From NCBI GenBank assembly GCA_947461185.1, contig CANHJY010000139.1:1-5702 (forward strand): DNA of 5,702 bases. Reading direction: 5' to 3'. A model generated the notes under the pieces. It was given only the letters and a program-made list of their open reading frames with translations, searched no databases and was not told the DNA's origin. Origin of the DNA: Flavobacteriales bacterium (GTDB lineage: Bacteria; Bacteroidota; Bacteroidia; Flavobacteriales_D; Crocinitomicaceae). Below, in pieces: positions 5,090 to 5,702 of the stretch. Position 1 is the first letter of the stretch; each line of letters begins with the position of its first letter. A program made the translations under genes and the position numbers.

Positions 5090-5686
5090 ATGGCAATTTT
5101 TGAATTCAATGGCTTCAAACCCGTTATTAAAGCATCGAGTTTTATTCATCCGAATGCAACCGTGACAGGAAATGTGATAATTGGCGAAAATGTATACGTA
5201 GGTCCTGGAGCAGCCATACGCGGTGATTGGGGTAAAATTATCATTGAAGATGGCTGTAATGTTCAAGAAAATTGTACTATTCATATGTTTCCCGGCACAA
5301 CAGTTTGGTTGAAAAAAGGTGCTCATATTGGACATGGGGCTGTAATACATGGTGGGACGATTGGCGAAAATTGTTTGATTGGGATGAATAGTGTCATCAT
5401 GGATGATGCAGATATTGAAGAAGAATCGATTATTGGCGCATTGTGTTTTGTTCCTGGCGGGATGAAAATTCCTCGAAGAAGTCTTGTCGTAGGGAACCCT
5501 GCAAAAATAATCAAGGAAGTTTCTGATGAAATGATTGCTTGGAAAACAAAAGGAACTGAATTGTATCAGGCTTTACCTATGGATTGTTATGAAACTTTAA
5601 AACCTTGTGAACCATTGTTAGAAGTTGAACCCAACCGACCTACTCAAGACAATTTATACAAAACCTGGAAAAAAACTTCGAATTAA
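5090..5686 (+). CDS. PaaY/CaiE-like gamma-carbonic-anhydrase-family hexapeptide protein
   Basis: A 198-residue left-handed beta-helix protein. Imperfect hexapeptide turns run from about residue 18 to 135 (IHPNATVTGNVIIGENVYVG and on to SLVVGNPAKII), followed by a C-terminal helix. Residues matching gamma-carbonic anhydrase are present: Arg44 and Asp46 in RGDWG, Gln59, and zinc ligands His65, His82 and His87 (TIHMF, HIGHGAVIH); Asn100 follows in IGMNSVIMDD. The tail (WKTKGTELYQALPMDCYETL, then EPLLEVEPNRP) is typical of the PaaY/CaiE branch rather than of generic carbonic anhydrases. PaaY is a thioesterase that clears dead-end CoA thioesters in phenylacetate degradation. No paa or cai gene is present here, so substrate is open: CoA thioester or bicarbonate. 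The protein is cytoplasmic and expected to be a trimer. Its ATG directly follows the stop of the outer-membrane protein gene, so it depends on the promoter at 4186-4217. No terminator is visible in the 16 bases after its stop. Confidence 0.9.
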   Translation: MAIFEFNGFKPVIKASSFIHPNATVTGNVIIGENVYVGPGAAIRGDWGKIIIEDGCNVQENCTIHMFPGTTVWLKKGAHIGHGAVIHGGTIGENCLIGMNSVIMDDADIEEESIIGALCFVPGGMKIPRRSLVVGNPAKIIKEVSDEMIAWKTKGTELYQALPMDCYETLKPCEPLLEVEPNRPTQDNLYKTWKKTSN

Positions 5687-5702
5687 GTTATTCCTTCATA
5701 AA

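Noticed and set aside
4946..5350. 134-codon open frame on the minus strand
   Set aside because: It lies antisense to the end of the outer-membrane gene and the start of the PaaY-like gene, both strongly supported. Its translation is Cys/Asn/Thr-rich with no recognisable domain.
5323..5514. 63-codon open frame on the minus strand
   Set aside because: It is antisense to the hexapeptide repeats of the PaaY-like gene; its Pro/Ile/Ser-rich product is the mirror of that repeat.
1..5702. Possible defence island, mobile element or CRISPR
   Set aside because: No transposase, integrase, nuclease, helicase or toxin-antitoxin pair, no spaced direct repeats and no change of base composition were seen. 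The kinase alone does not indicate a defence system.

Overview
This AT-rich window carries ordinary-looking chromosomal genes of a member of the Bacteroidota, probably on the Flavobacteriales/Cytophagales side. The evidence is the lineage-typical protein set (DUF4924, OmpH/Skp-like lipoprotein, SiaC/DUF1987, outer-membrane barrels with short signal peptides). The one convincing promoter also has the Bacteroidota architecture: a -33 TTTG and a -7 TAnnTTTG separated by 20 bases. Species cannot be named from the sequence. I see no mobile element, tRNA, rRNA, CRISPR array or recognisable defence system.

Layout. (1) Bases 1-1765, minus strand: a four-gene run in the order siaC-like regulator, 83-residue protein of unknown function, OmpH/Skp-like lipoprotein, DUF4924 protein. 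The DUF4924 gene is cut by the window edge. The last three genes are joined by a 4-base overlap and a 5-base gap, so they are almost certainly one operon; siaC lies 45 bases upstream. (2) Bases 1766-2048: a non-coding divergent region with a 14-base perfect palindrome. (3) Bases 2049-2933, plus strand: a soluble Hanks-type Ser/Thr kinase with no usable ATG start and an altered glycine loop. (4) Bases 2930-4131, minus strand: tag (3-methyladenine DNA glycosylase I) followed by an outer-membrane barrel gene, linked by an ATGA overlap. The barrel's stop codon overlaps the kinase's stop codon. (5) Bases 4132-4240: a divergent promoter region with a clear Bacteroidota promoter and a symmetric TAnnTTTGATCAAAnnTA element. 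(6) Bases 4241-5686, plus strand: a conserved outer-membrane protein of unknown function, joined as TAAATG to a PaaY/CaiE-type gamma-carbonic-anhydrase-like hexapeptide protein.

How the genes may work together. Two themes recur. One is the cell envelope: a Skp-like lipoprotein and two outer-membrane barrels. The other is phospho-signalling: a SiaC-like protein divergent from a Ser/Thr kinase. The SiaC-like protein has Ile where I place the phospho-acceptor Thr of Pseudomonas SiaC. None of the partners of the classical Sia system (SiaA phosphatase, SiaB kinase, SiaD diguanylate cyclase) is in the window. A SiaC/kinase functional link is inference only. I found no strong evidence of a wholly new system. 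The best leads are the siaC/kinase pair, the symmetric promoter element, and the two tight couplings between an enzyme gene and a barrel gene.
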